DNA of 64,000 nt from Anopheles merus. Taxonomy: Eukaryota > Arthropoda > Insecta > Diptera > Culicidae. The stretch covers positions 19,845,141-19,909,140 of the forward strand of contig NC_054081.1 of the NCBI RefSeq assembly GCF_017562075.2, in the 5' to 3' direction. Every line of letters starts with the position of its first letter. The first letter of the stretch is position 1. Below are positions 22,796-34,286 of the stretch, one piece after another. The notes under the pieces were generated by a model. The model ran no database searches, was not told the DNA's origin, and saw nothing but the letters and a program-made list of their open reading frames with translations. The translations under genes and the position numbers were made by a program.

Positions 22796-23654
22796 CCCGC
22801 TGCGCAAAGCGATCGAAAACTTCCCGCTGTGCAAAGCGATCGAAAACTTCTCAGCCTCTCGCTCAAAGTAGTTAGAGAGCAAGAACCAATATTGATAATG
22901 CGAGGAAAAAGAATCGAGAAGAGGGGAAGGAGGGGAGAAAGAGAACGTGGGTGTGAACTATTTTTCGGCCATTATCATTTTCGCGCCAACACGGTCGCAT
23001 ATCGGAGCTTTTTTATCAGAAAGAGACATACACATCCCGCTGCGCAAAACGATCGAAAACTTCTCAACCTCTCGCTCAATGTAGCTACAGAGCAGGAATT
23101 AATAATGATAAAGCGAGGTGAAAAGATGTGGAAGAGGGGAAGGAGGGGAGAAAGAGAACGTTGGTGTGAACTGTTTTCGGCCACTATCATTTTTGCGCCA
23201 TCACGGTCGTGTACCGGAGCTTTTTTTGACAGAAAGAGAAAACCCCATACAGCGCGCTCTCTCGAACAACCGTAAACGCTTCAATCGATCAAGAGCTTCG
23301 ATCGGTTCTTCGGACGTTTCTGCTCGCTTTCTCGATCGGTTTCGGCGGAAAGCGAGCTAGAAAGCGAGCTCAAAAACTGCTCGATTTTGTTGTGCGGGAT
23401 AGACGCTTCATATATATAAAGCGATCGAAAACTTCTCAACCTCTCGCTCAATGTTGCTAGAGAGCAAGAACCAATAATGATAAAGCGAGGTGAAAAGATG
23501 TGGAAGAGGGGAAGGAGGGGAGAAAGAGAACGTTGGTGTGAACTGTTTTTCGGCCACTATCATTTTTGCGCCATCACGGTCGTGTGCCGGAGCTTTTTTT
23601 GACAGAAAGAGAAAACCCCATACAGCGCGCTCTCTCGAACGACCGTACAACCGA
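22796..23654 (+). mobile_element. Cluster of CCCGC-ended MITE units
   Basis: CCCGCTG(C/T)GCAAAGCGATCG-type ends occur at 22,796, 22,823 and 23,036. One complete unit appears to span 23,036-23,398 (363 bp), ending CTCGATTTTGTTGTGCGGG. Parts of the same body (TCTCAACCTCTCGCTCAATG..., GGAAGGAGGGGAGAAAGAGA, CCCCATACAGCGCGCTCTCT) recur at about 22,850-23,010, 23,060-23,265 and 23,430-23,640. Related ends also lie at 19,728-19,747 and 31,186-31,345. ORFs here follow the repeats. Confidence 0.6.
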
Positions 23655-25943
23655 CAGAACAGCCGGAATCATCCAATGCCGGTATGTGAAATCTGGGAGC
23701 AGTGTGGAAGGTCAATGTTTAAAAATGGACTCTGTACCATTTTATTTAATATGTTTTAGCTAACCGAGCGAGTGCCCTGCAAGGGAATGAAGCTGGACCA
23801 GACCCTTCACTTCAAGGATATGAAGCCGGAACGGTACCGATGGAAGTGGCCGGTAAGTCAAGACCGTTATATTTTGACCGTTACGCGTTTCGCTCATTAG
23901 TTTGGTGCTCAATTTATTTGGCAGACAATCCCCAACCGCAGAGTGACAGCGATGACGACAGTGTGGTTGCTGAAAGCATCGGTGGGGACAGTGTTCCCGA
24001 CGACAGCGATCCCGGCATCGAGACATCGGTGCCAGATAATCCGTTCGGGTTATTATCCTATGAGGACGGGTTGAGGCTGTGGGCACTGAAAATCGGCCAA
24101 ACACACAGTGCCTTAAACCTCTTGCTGGGGCATTTGAGGCAGCACGACCCGGGCAGGAAATTGCCACGGGATGCACGGACGTTCCTGAACACGCCCGTGG
24201 CAAGATCCACACAGTCCGCGATTACCCCTATCTCTGGTGGAGAGATATGGTACCAGGGCATAGAAACATGCCTTCGGTCCTATTTTCGGTAAGTAGGCTA
24301 AACCAACTGTATTGATGCATGAGACAATGTGCATTATGCTCACCCATGGTGTGTATGTTTTCTTTCCATTGCAGATACACGCAGCCGGCCGTAGAGCGGT
24401 TCGAGATTGACTTTTTTGTCGACGGTCTTCCGCTTTACAAAAGCAGTCGGACACAATTCTGGCCCATCCTCATGGGCATCCACAACCTGCCTAATGCCCC
24501 GGTGATGACGGTTCGCATCTTTTGCGGCGAGTCAAAACCGTTATACGCCGAGGAATATTTAGGACAGTTTGTGGAAGAAATGAACGAGCTGCAGCGTGTT
24601 GGGATCGTGATCGGCAAACGGTACTACACTGTGCACCTACGAAGTATTATAGCAGATTCTCCGGCGCGGTCATTCATCAAAGTTGAGTTGTGTTCGTAGT
24701 CAATAATGTTGTGCAATTCAAATAATTTATATATTTTTTTAATTGTATTCTTTTAGGTGTTAAATCGCACAACGCATACAGCGCCTGTATGAAGTGCACC
24801 ATCATCACGGAAAGGGACGGTAGTCGCGTATACTTTCCGTATGGGGTGCCTTGCGAATCGCGCTTACATGGTCTGTTTTGCGAGGATAAATATCCGGACC
24901 ATAAGATCCATATAACACCCCTTGTAAGGCTCGACCAATGTGACATCATATGTGACATTGTGGTTGCCGAGGCCATGCACCTTTTTTACAAGGGTGTCAT
25001 GTGCGAATTGTTGATCTTGTGGACGGAAGGGTTCCGTGACCTGGGCTGTAAGATGACGCGACGGCAGCAACGTGAATTGTCGGCACACCTGCGTGCATTT
25101 AAACTGCCCTCAGATTTCCAACGGAAACTGCGCGACCTGCAATACGTCAAACTTTGGAAAGCTTCCGAGTTTAAGATGTTATTGCATGTCGCCGGTTTTG
25201 TGGTACTGAAGGGCAGAATTAATAATGCAGCGTATCGACACTTCGTCGCCGTTACCTTACTATACACCTCCTACCATCGTGCAAAATGGGAACTGGCCGA
25301 TACACTGTTGCATCGTTTTGTGAAAGACTATGGAACAGTGTATAGTCCAGTGCTGTTAAACAGCAACGTGCATAATTTGCTTCACGCGTACGAAGATGTC
25401 CACAGATTTGGTGACCTGCGCACCATATCTGCGGTAAAGTACGAAGCAAAGTTGCACGATATTAAGCAGCTGGTACATTCAGGGAGGAACAGCTTGGTTC
25501 AAGCGGCCAATCGCCTGCAAGAACTGTGGCAAGTGGAATATGCCAGGCCAGGATGCAGTTCGGCAGGTCGAGAAGAGCAATCGGTGCGCCCGGTTGGTAG
25601 CGATACAGTTGCTACTGTGCGGCATGGTTTCATGCTGCGGAAAAACTTCCGCGACCAATGGTGCATGACTAACTTGGGTGATGTGGTCATGTACGAAACG
25701 GCCACAAAATCTGGACCAAACGTGACCGTGCAAGGGTACACGTTTTCAAACCAGGTGCCCGCTTTCACCAAACCCTGCTTCTCAGCAGAACTGAACATAT
25801 ATGCGGCCAATATGGACGATTTGGACACCGTCACACTGCAGCATTATCCCAGCAGCACGTTGATGTGTAAGCTGGCTGCAGTGGAAACTGAAAATCCGGG
25901 AGAATATGTGTTCGTACCTTTGCCCCACACTTACTTGCAATAA
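23655..25943 (+). CDS. CACTA/EnSpm-like transposase, left copy (5'-truncated)
   Basis: Exons, from splice signals and continuous frame: 23,655-23,681 (end of exon 1 only), 23,760-23,852, 23,925-24,288, 24,375-about 24,691 and 24,757-25,943. Exon 4 encodes FFVDGLPLYKSSRTQFWPIL, a first catalytic-Asp region typical of Transposase_21-type proteins, then VRIFCGESKP and SIIADSPARSFIK, which carries a second acidic residue. Exon 5 continues with SHNAYSACMKC, a knuckle-like Cys pair, HNLLHAYEDVHRFG, and ends at HTYLQ. Such proteins cut and paste CACTA-superfamily DNA transposons. The last intron's donor is ambiguous; GT at 24,692 keeps frame. Exon 1 with the start codon is lost, so the copy probably cannot be expressed normally. 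Confidence 0.7.
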
Positions 25944-26989
25944 AACCACTGAAACTGCAACACACCAAAGATGCGTTTCTCTTACCTAGGGTCCAAATAA
26001 TGAGAAAAGCTTTTCGGAAGTGTTTAAATTAAATAAACTATTGTCGGTTTTCGTTGGAATGATAATTCATTTTAAAAATGTTCATTGATATCACAAAATT
26101 CATACAAAAAATGCAACAAATACGTAAACTTCGCTAATTAAAACTAACTAACTAACTACCTAAAATAACTAAAACCAAACAAACTAAAACTAGAAAAAAT
26201 TCAACAAAACTAAATACTACCCTAAATCTAACACTTTCCTAACTAAATTTAAAAAAATTCCCCAAAATTCAAATTTATCCTAACGCTACTCTACATCTAC
26301 CTAAAGCTAACCTACCCACTACTTTACATACCTCAATGTACGTATAAAAAAATTCTGTACATAACCTGGGGTTACCGTCAATTGATGGGTAGTCCCTATT
26401 TTAGTAAAAAGTGTGATTATATTATTGCACCTTTTTAGCAAGAACTGCGGCGAAAATATAATTCCGCGTGCCATTTTCAGCCGCTTGTCCACCTGGGGCA
26501 CAAACACCTGGGACTGTAAATAGGCCAATACATCCCGCATGTATTGCGCCTCTCCCAGCTTCCGCTCCATGCTGTGCAGTTCCTCCACTGAATCGATGGG
26601 CTGCAGCGTAAAGTCCTCGGGTACGGGTGGCGCGGTCCCTACGAGGTCCGCGCACACCACATCTTTAATGTCGCGCACCATCACCTCTGTTGTGCCAGTG
26701 GTTTGACGGATGATGGGCACTTCATTCCGCAGAGCCGAGGCAAGGGACTTGATGGCGGCGTCAATCGCGTCAAACCTGCGCTCGACGTACGCCTTCAAAT
26801 CCGAAATAAGCTGCGGCACATCATTCAGTGGAGGAACCACTGATGGAGCGACGGAGGGAGAGGTGGTGAATGTGCCCCAGGCATCCTCTGCGACGTTCGT
26901 TGAACCGACAGGCGACGATGGTACTGCAGATACATTTAGGCTCCGCGACGACTCAGGTACAGCGGCGGCCGTTACAGTCGACGCTGCAG
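23655..26989. repeat. Left arm of a 3.3-kb inverted duplication (CACTA-like element)
   Basis: This arm is the inverse complement of 27,426-30,772 with very few differences: one 12-nt length difference, one single-base indel and scattered substitutions. It begins inside the first transposase exon, so the 5' end of that gene is missing here. It carries the transposase gene (+) and the convergent second gene (-). Confidence 0.9.
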
Positions 26990-27023
26990 ATCGTTCACCA
27001 TCGATGGTAAAATTTCGATTCAT
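26319..27023 (-). CDS. Second transposon protein, DUF4806-like, left copy
   Basis: The 234-aa frame starts MNRNFTIDGERS. It has a Ser/Thr/Val-rich N-terminal third and a helical segment LISDLKAYVERRFDAIDAAI (about residues 88-107). The C-terminal part (IDSVEELHSMERKLGEAQY onward to the end) has the pattern of the DUF4806 domain found in many insect transposon-linked proteins. It lies tail-to-tail with the transposase, 375 bp apart. The ATG follows an acceptor (CCTTTCAG, 27,027-27,034), and a donor-like GACG|GTGAGT lies at 27,206, so the mRNA probably has a spliced leader running into the (AT)n core. The function is inferred: an accessory DNA-binding or transposition protein, like the second gene of other CACTA elements. 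Confidence 0.6.
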   Translation of the reverse strand: MNRNFTIDGERSAASTVTAAAVPESSRSLNVSAVPSSPVGSTNVAEDAWGTFTTSPSVAPSVVPPLNDVPQLISDLKAYVERRFDAIDAAIKSLASALRNEVPIIRQTTGTTEVMVRDIKDVVCADLVGTAPPVPEDFTLQPIDSVEELHSMERKLGEAQYMRDVLAYLQSQVFVPQVDKRLKMARGIIFSPQFLLKRCNNIITLFTKIGTTHQLTVTPGYVQNFFIRTLRYVK

Positions 27024-27214
27024 GATCTGAAAGGGTTGACAAATGCAATTATGTTAGCATCATGCGAGCTCATGGTCATCGCGGCGAGATGGTCGAATTG
27101 GCGACGGGAAGGATCAACCAGCGATGATTCACCAAATCCAGCGATCGAATATCGACATACGCGCGCGCAGTGTAAAATAAAATAGAAAAATAAATATGTA
27201 CTCACCGTCTATGA

Positions 27215-27490
<276 letters not shown>

Positions 27491-27574
27491 GTACCATCGT
27501 CGCCTGTCGGTTCAACGAACGTCGCAGAGGATGCCTGGGGCACATTCACCACCTCTCCCTCCGTCGCTCCATCA

Positions 27575-28096
27575 GTGGTTCCTCCACTGAATGATGTGCC
27601 GCAGCTTATTGCGGATTTGAAGGCGTACGTCGAGCGCAGGTTTGACGCGATTGACGCTGCCATCGAGTCCCTTGCCTCGGCTCTGCGGAATGAGGTGCCC
27701 ATCATCCGTCAAACCACTGGCACAACAGAGGTGATGGTGCGCGACATTAAAGATGTGGTGTGCGCGGACCTCGTAGGGACCGCGCCACCCGTACCCGAGA
27801 ACTTTACGCTGCAGCCCATCGATTCAGTGGAGGAACTGCACAGCATGGAGCGGAAGCTGGGAGAGGCGCAATACATGCGGGATGTATTGGCCTATTTACA
27901 GTCCCAGGTGTTTGTGCCCCAGGTGGACAAGCGGCTGAAAATGGCACGCGGAATTATATTTTCGCCGCAGTTCTTGCTAAAAAGGTGCAATAATATAATC
28001 ACACTTTTTACTAAAATAGGGACTACCCATCAATTGACGGTAACCCCAGGTTATGTACAGAATTTTTTTATACGTACATTGAGGTATGTAAAGTAG
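27575..28096 (+). pseudogene. DUF4806-like second transposon protein, right copy (5'-truncated)
   Basis: Matches the C-terminal 173 residues or so of the left copy with a few substitutions (IADLKAY for ISDLKAY, AAIES for AAIKS, ENF for EDF) and ends identically (RTLRYVK). The segment encoding the first residues, including MNRNFTIDG, is missing; the arm joins unrelated sequence at 27,426. A downstream Met could start a shortened protein. Confidence 0.7.
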
Positions 28097-28472
28097 TGGG
28101 TAGGTTAGCTTTAGGCAGATGTAGAGTAGCGTTAGGATAAATTTGAATTTTGGGGAATTTTTTTAAAATTTAGTTAGGAAAGTGTTAGATTTAGGGTAGT
28201 ATTTAGTTTTGTTGAATTTTTTCTAGTTTTAGTTTGTTTGGTTTTAGTTATTTTAGGTAGTTAGTTAGTTAGTTTTAATTAGCGAAGTTTACGTATTTGT
28301 TGCATTTTTTGTATGAATTTTGTGATATCAATGAACATTTTTAAAATGAATTATCATTCCAACGAAAACCGACAATAGTTTATTTAATTTAAACACTTCC
28401 GAAAAGCTTTTCTCATTATTTGGACCCTAGGTAAGAGAAACGCATCTTTGGTGTGTTGCAGTTTCAGTGGTT

Positions 28473-30872
28473 TTATTGCAAGTAAGTGTGGGGCAAAGGT
28501 ACGAACACATATTCTCCCGGATTTTCAGTTTCCACTGCAGCCAGCTTACACATCAACGTGCTGCTGGATAATGCTGCAGTGTGACGGTGTCCAAATCGTC
28601 CATATTGGCCGCATATATGTTCAGTTCTGCTGAGAAGCAGGGTTTGGTGAAAGCGGGCACCTGGTTTGAAAACGTGTACCCTTGCACGGTCACGTTTGGT
28701 CCAGATTTTGTGGCCGTTTCGTACATGACCACATCACCCAAGTTAGTCATGCACCATTGGTCGCGGAAGTTTTTCCGCAGCATGAAACCATGCCGCACAG
28801 TAGCAACTGTATCGCTACCAACCGGGCGCACCGATTGCTCTTCTCGACCTGCCGAACTGCATCCTGGCCTGGCATATTCCACTTGCCACAGTTCTTGCAG
28901 GCGATTGGCCGCTTGAACCAAGCTGTTCCTCCCTGAATGCACCAGCTGCTTAATATCGTGCAACTTTGCTTCGTACTTTACCGCAGATATGGTGCGCAGG
29001 TCACCAAATCTGTGGACATCTTCGTACGCGTGATGCAAATTATGCACGTTGCTGTTTAACAGCACTGGACTATACACTGTTCCATAGTCTTTCACAAAAC
29101 GATGCAACAGTGTATCGGCCAGTTCCCATTTTGCACGATGGTAGGAGGTGTATAGTAAGGTAACGGCGACGAACAGCAACATGAAGTGTCGATACGCTGC
29201 ATTATTAATTCTGCCCTTCAGTACCACAAAACCGGCGACATGCAATAACATCTTAAACTCGGAAGCTTTCCAAAGTTTGACGTATTGCAGGTCGCGCAGT
29301 TTCCGTTGGAAATCTGAGGGCAGTTTAAATGCACGCAGGTGTGCCGACAATTCACGTTGCTGCCGTCGCGTCATCTTACAGCCCAGGTCACGGAACCCTT
29401 CCGTCCACAAGATCAACAATTCGCACATGACACCCTTGTAAAAAAGGTGCATGGCCTCGGCAACCACAATGTCACATATGATGTCACATTGGTCGAGCCT
29501 TACAAGGGGTGTTATATGGATCTTATGGTCCGGATATTTATCCTCGCAAAACAGACCATGTAAGCGCGATTCGCAAGGCACCCCATACGGAAAGTATACG
29601 CGACTACCGTCCCTTTCCGTGATGATGGTGCACTTCATACAGGCGCTGTATGCGTTGTGCGATTTAACACCTAAAAGAATACAATTAAAAAAATATATAA
29701 ATTATTTGAATTGCACAACATTATTGACTACGAACACAACTCAACTTTGATGAATGACCGCGCCGGAGAATCTGCTATAATACTTCGTAGGTGCACAGTG
29801 TAGTACCGTTTGCCGATCACGATCCCAACACGCTGCAGCTCGTTCATTTCTTCCACAAACTGTCCTAAATATTCCTCGGCGTATAACGGTTTTGACTCGC
29901 CGCAAAAGATGCGAACCGTCATCACCGGGGCATTAGGCAGGTTGTGGATGCCCATGAGGATGGGCCAGAATTGTGTCCGACTGCTTTTGTAAAGCGGAAG
30001 ACCGTCGACAAAAAAGTCGATCTCGAACCGCTCTACGGCCGGCTGCGTGTATCTGCAATGGAAAGAAAACATACACACCATGGGTGAGCATAATGCACAT
30101 TGTCTCATGCATCAATACAGTTGGTTTAGCCTACTTACCGAAAATAGGACCGAAGGCATGTTTCTATGCCCTGGTACCATATCTCTCCACCAGAGATAGG
30201 GGTAATCGCGGACTGTGTGGATCTTGCCACGGGCGTGTTCAGGAACGTCCGTGCATCCCGTGGCAATTTCCTGCCCGGGTCGTGCTGCCTCAAATGCCCC
30301 AGCAAGAGGTTTAAGGCACTGTGTGTTTGGCCGATTTTCAGTGCCCACAGCCTCAACCCGTCCTCATAGGATAATAACCCGAACGGATTATCTGGCACCG
30401 ATGTCTCGATGCCGGGATCGCTGTCGTCGGGAACACTGTCCCCACCGATGCTTTCAGCAACCACACTGTCGTCATCGCTGTCACTCTGCGGTTGGGGATT
30501 GTCTGCCAAATAAATTGAGCACCAAACTAATGAGCGAAACGCGTAACGGTCAAAATATAACGGTCTTGACTTACCGGCCACTTCCATCGGTACCGTTCCG
30601 GCTTCATATCCTTGAAGTGAAGGGTCTGGTCCAGCTTCATTCCCTTGCAGGGCACTCGCTCGGTTAGCTAAAACATATTTAATAAAATGGTACAGAGTCC
30701 ATTTTTAAACATTGACCTTCCACACTGCTCCCAGATTTCACATACCGGCATTGGATGATTCCGGCTGTTCTGCTAGCCAACGTTCCCACTCCAACTGCTG
30801 CAAACGGCGCTTACGGTTGCGGGCAGTAGCGTGTTGTACTCTACCGCTATAAAAGTCCCGTTTCGAGGCCAT
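28473..30872 (-). pseudogene. CACTA/EnSpm-like transposase, right copy (complete 5' end, frameshift near the 3' end)
   Basis: Exons on the minus strand: 30,872-30,746 (MASKRDFYSGRVQHATARNR, 42 codons plus one base), 30,667-30,575, 30,502-30,139, 30,052-about 29,736 and 29,670 downward. All introns have GT-AG ends and compatible phases; the last donor is weak. Unlike the left copy it keeps the start codon and has four extra residues after AAYRHF (MLLF). A single missing base at about 28,566 shifts the frame, so the protein ends PAAR at 28,553 instead of running to the original stop at 28,473. About 35 C-terminal residues are lost, beyond the DDE region, so partial activity cannot be excluded. 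Confidence 0.7.
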
Positions 30873-31354
30873 TTTCACACCAAAATCTTCGGAAATCAAA
30901 ACTTGGAACTGGACAGCTGAGCACTCTTCAACGATTTGTTTATGTTTTTTACAAGAGCCGCAACTGCCATTGAAAACATTTTAAAGTTAGAAAGAGACAG
31001 CCTTAGTTGAAAAGTGACAGCACTACGGCTGACGGTTGGTTCGAACGTCCTCGCAGCGAAATATTTCACAGCCATGGGCCAAGGGAAACGAAGAAGCTTG
31101 AGGAAGGGGCAGCTCAATTCCCTGATCGGAACCTCAGCCATAGGAAGAAAAGAGAACGATATAGTGAAATATGTCAAATCCAGTGAATTTTTCGATCGCT
31201 TTGCACTGCGGGTGTCAAATCCAGTGAATTTTTCGATCGCTTTGCACTGCGGGACGTTTCTGCTCGGTTTCTCGATCGGTTTCGGCGGAAAGCGAGCTAG
31301 AACCCGAGCTCATGAACTGCTCGATTTTGTTGTGCGGGGTATTGAGTTATCCCA
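30873..31354. other. 5' flank of the right CACTA-like copy and CCCGC MITE fragments
   Basis: No gene is recognised. The repeat TGTCAAATCCAGTGAATTTTTCGATCGCTTTGCACTGCGGG occurs twice in tandem (31,173-31,213 and 31,213-31,253), ending in the inverse of the CCCGC terminus. It is followed by the CTCGATTTTGTTGTGCGGGG end (31,320-31,339). The terminal inverted repeat of the CACTA-like element could not be placed with confidence. Confidence 0.45.
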
Positions 31355-32722
31355 CCCGCTGCGCAAAGCGACGGAAGAAATTATGGCGTTCGGAGAATTT
31401 TATCATGCCTTCCTTTTCTCTCCAACGGCAAATTTGTCAAGCAGCTCGTCGAGCTACCCGTCCCTGGCTCCGCCTCATACCCCTCGCCTGAGCGTGCTGC
31501 CGAAGGTTTGGATGTGTTGGTGCGTCAGACGGCCAATCGCTGTCAGCCGTCGTCCGTGCTTTTTCCCACCATAGCGCTATCTCATTCTTGCGTTTGGTCA
31601 ATGCTCATGAGTTGCTGTGGCGCTCAAAAAAGCCGTTAACAAACATTGCGGCGATGAAGTTGCATTTTCACAAATCAAACCAAAAAAGCGCAATAAGTTC
31701 AATTGCTGCAATGTAAAAATGACTACGGAATCGCTAGCTCACGATAGAGGGTTTGCTGTGCAACGCGCAGAACTCTAATTCGCATTAACACATTCAGCCC
31801 GGCGCTGATTTTCATGAGCTTACCGTTCCCCCGGCATCTAGAACGCAAGCTGATTGTGAAACCGGTATACTGGAAAGTTCACTGGCAGTCCCTGGGGCCT
31901 GCCATCGAACTGAACGTGTTAAGCATTAAGCATAACTTTGTTACCATAAGCTTTTGCTTTCGTATGGTGTAGATTACACAGATATGCTAAGTCGTCTGCG
32001 CAAGGGTGTGAGTGTGCGTGTGTGTGCAAAACTGTCGCCGAATGTATGCTCTTCCGGAATGTTATGATCCATCAGTCAAAGAAAGGAAGGTGTTCATGAA
32101 AGGCGGAAAGACGAGTTGTGGCCCCTGTAAATGGTAACTGATGACCGGGGGGAGTGGGTACTGGCACACAGCTGTTGGGAGATTGAACACTATACTTAAA
32201 TTGCCGGTGGAGGGGGTGGGGTGGCCATGGGACCCCTACGATCATCGGTCACAGGCAGATCATCGGTTGTTGCCGGCATGTTGTCGGATGGGAGGGGGGG
32301 GGGGGGGAGTGCAAATGGTTCTCCAGCCACGGGGCAAAACGACCATCTTTCCGGGGGCCCTTGTCGCTAATACTCTATCCACTTGTAGACATACGGCATA
32401 CTACAGACTAGAGATTTTCGGCGACCATCTAGACCGCCTACCGTTAGATCCACCGCTGGTTCATGACGGTGTTTATTTTATTGTGGAGGTGCATCCTTCC
32501 CCCTGCCTGCAGCGTATGCATCGGGCAGGAGATAGTGTTACAGTATGCAAGTTGCACGCTGGATAGGAGCGGTCCCGCGGCACCGCTATCATTCCGCACA
32601 TCTGCATGCCCGTCGTGGGTTCTAACCGCGTATGTACCGTCCGACGTAGCAAGAGGTGACTATCCGGCTACGTGGTACTCAAGTCCTGAAAAGGCCGGCA
32701 TGATCGCGTTGGCTATTACGCC

Positions 32723-32781
<59 letters not shown>

Positions 32782-33322
32782 GAACTTAGCATAGCAGTCC
32801 ACACTCGGGTAAGAGTTTGTCTTGACTTTGTTGCTGCCGGGTCTACCGCTGTGACGAGACAAATACACGGAATGCACTCGACCAAAACATGAACCTACCG
32901 ATCCGAACCCATTCCAAGGCATTGCCGGTCAATCGGCGTCATGATAACTACTCCAAACCAACAAGCCACCAGATTCTGGACGGACAGGTGCAGCACCATA
33001 CGCGCACCGTAATAAACAAATCCAGAATCCTCTTTTGTATGAATTCAATTCAAAATGTTGTTTCCACTTGCGTCCGCTAGCTGAATTAGAAATAAATGTG
33101 CAACAAATCACACGCACGTTTGCTTAAATCATGTGTCTTTTTAATACCCCCAACAGCAGAGCCGATCGCAAAGATGCCAATGCCAATGGTTGTGTTGTCT
33201 CTCAGGTAGCGAGATCGAAAATGCATGGACTTTGTAGTCGCAGCGGATGAAAATGTACGCATCAGAATCAAATAGTTTTGGGGTTTCCAAACGCACGCAA
33301 CACACAAACATGCGCGCGCAAA

Positions 33323-33370
<48 letters not shown>

Positions 33371-34286
33371 TGCATGAACGCGCGGACACCAGCACGCACG
33401 CACTCACGCACGCACACACACACGCACGCACGCACACATGCACGTACGCGCGCACGCCAGCACGCACCAACGAAAGCTCGCGCACGAGCACGCGCCCCCG
33501 AAGTCGCGCACGCGATCACGCACCCTCCACCAAACCCCCCCCCCCCCTCCCGCACGAGCGAGTACGGCTACCTTATCGGTAGAACGGCTTGTTCAGCTAT
33601 CTTGTAGCGCATCCTCATTCAAAGCGCCGGGCGGGGTGGGGGATCGCGACATGATAGAGTGAACGGTCACTTTCCCCGCGCTGTGTGCGTGTGTGTGTCA
33701 AGACCCGAAAACTCGTGACAAATTTCGGCACATTTAAAAAAAATATTTTTTTGCCACTATATATTGTGCTACATGATGCATAGAAGGTCGTTAAAGCATC
33801 AAACATGTTCAAATAAAAAAATATTAGATTAATGTTAGACGTTCTCCTACGCTTGTTTGAAATAGGCTTCTTCACCCTCGATTGGCACGGGCATCGAATG
33901 GTCTCATCAGCAGCGGCACGAAATAAAATAAACCATCAATACACCGATAACACTTTGAATCCCAATCCAGCTTCTCCCACAGCGCCTCAAGGTCACACAC
34001 AAATTAATAAATGCTAACACCCACCAATAACAATACTCAACCGCAGTGCACGTATGAGAATCAACGCATACACCACAACACCCAATCAGCTGGCGGCGGA
34101 AGGCACGGGCTGAAGCGCAAGTAAGGCAAGGCAGGGTGAGGGAGAGAGAAGAAGCGGACGAGAAAATGGGCGCCAAAATTTTAAATTTTTGACCGTTTTT
34201 TTTGCTCTGCCGCCTGAAATAGTTCGTCCATTTCGAAAACAGGGGGAGCTAAGCCTGCGCAGGCCTGCGCAGGAATCGCTGAAGTC
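31355..34286 (+). mobile_element. 3-kb CCCGC-ended repeat element, copy C (diverged)
   Basis: Begins CCCGCTGCGCAAAG and follows copies A and B throughout, but with many substitutions and indels, a longer TAA tract (32,725-32,778) and a shorter 3' end. The terminal palindrome and the CAGCGGG end are missing. It is clearly older than the A/B pair. Reading frames of A and B are not preserved, which argues against coding function. Confidence 0.7.

Noticed and set aside
22797..23655. CRISPR-like array
   Set aside because: The spaced repeats are MITE units of about 200-360 bp with transposon-like ends in a eukaryotic genome; there are no short regular repeats with unique spacers.
31020..31034. CACTACGGCTGACGG as the terminal CACTA repeat of the right transposon copy
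   Set aside because: The orientation is wrong for the right end of that element, and no matching inverse copy was found at the other end.
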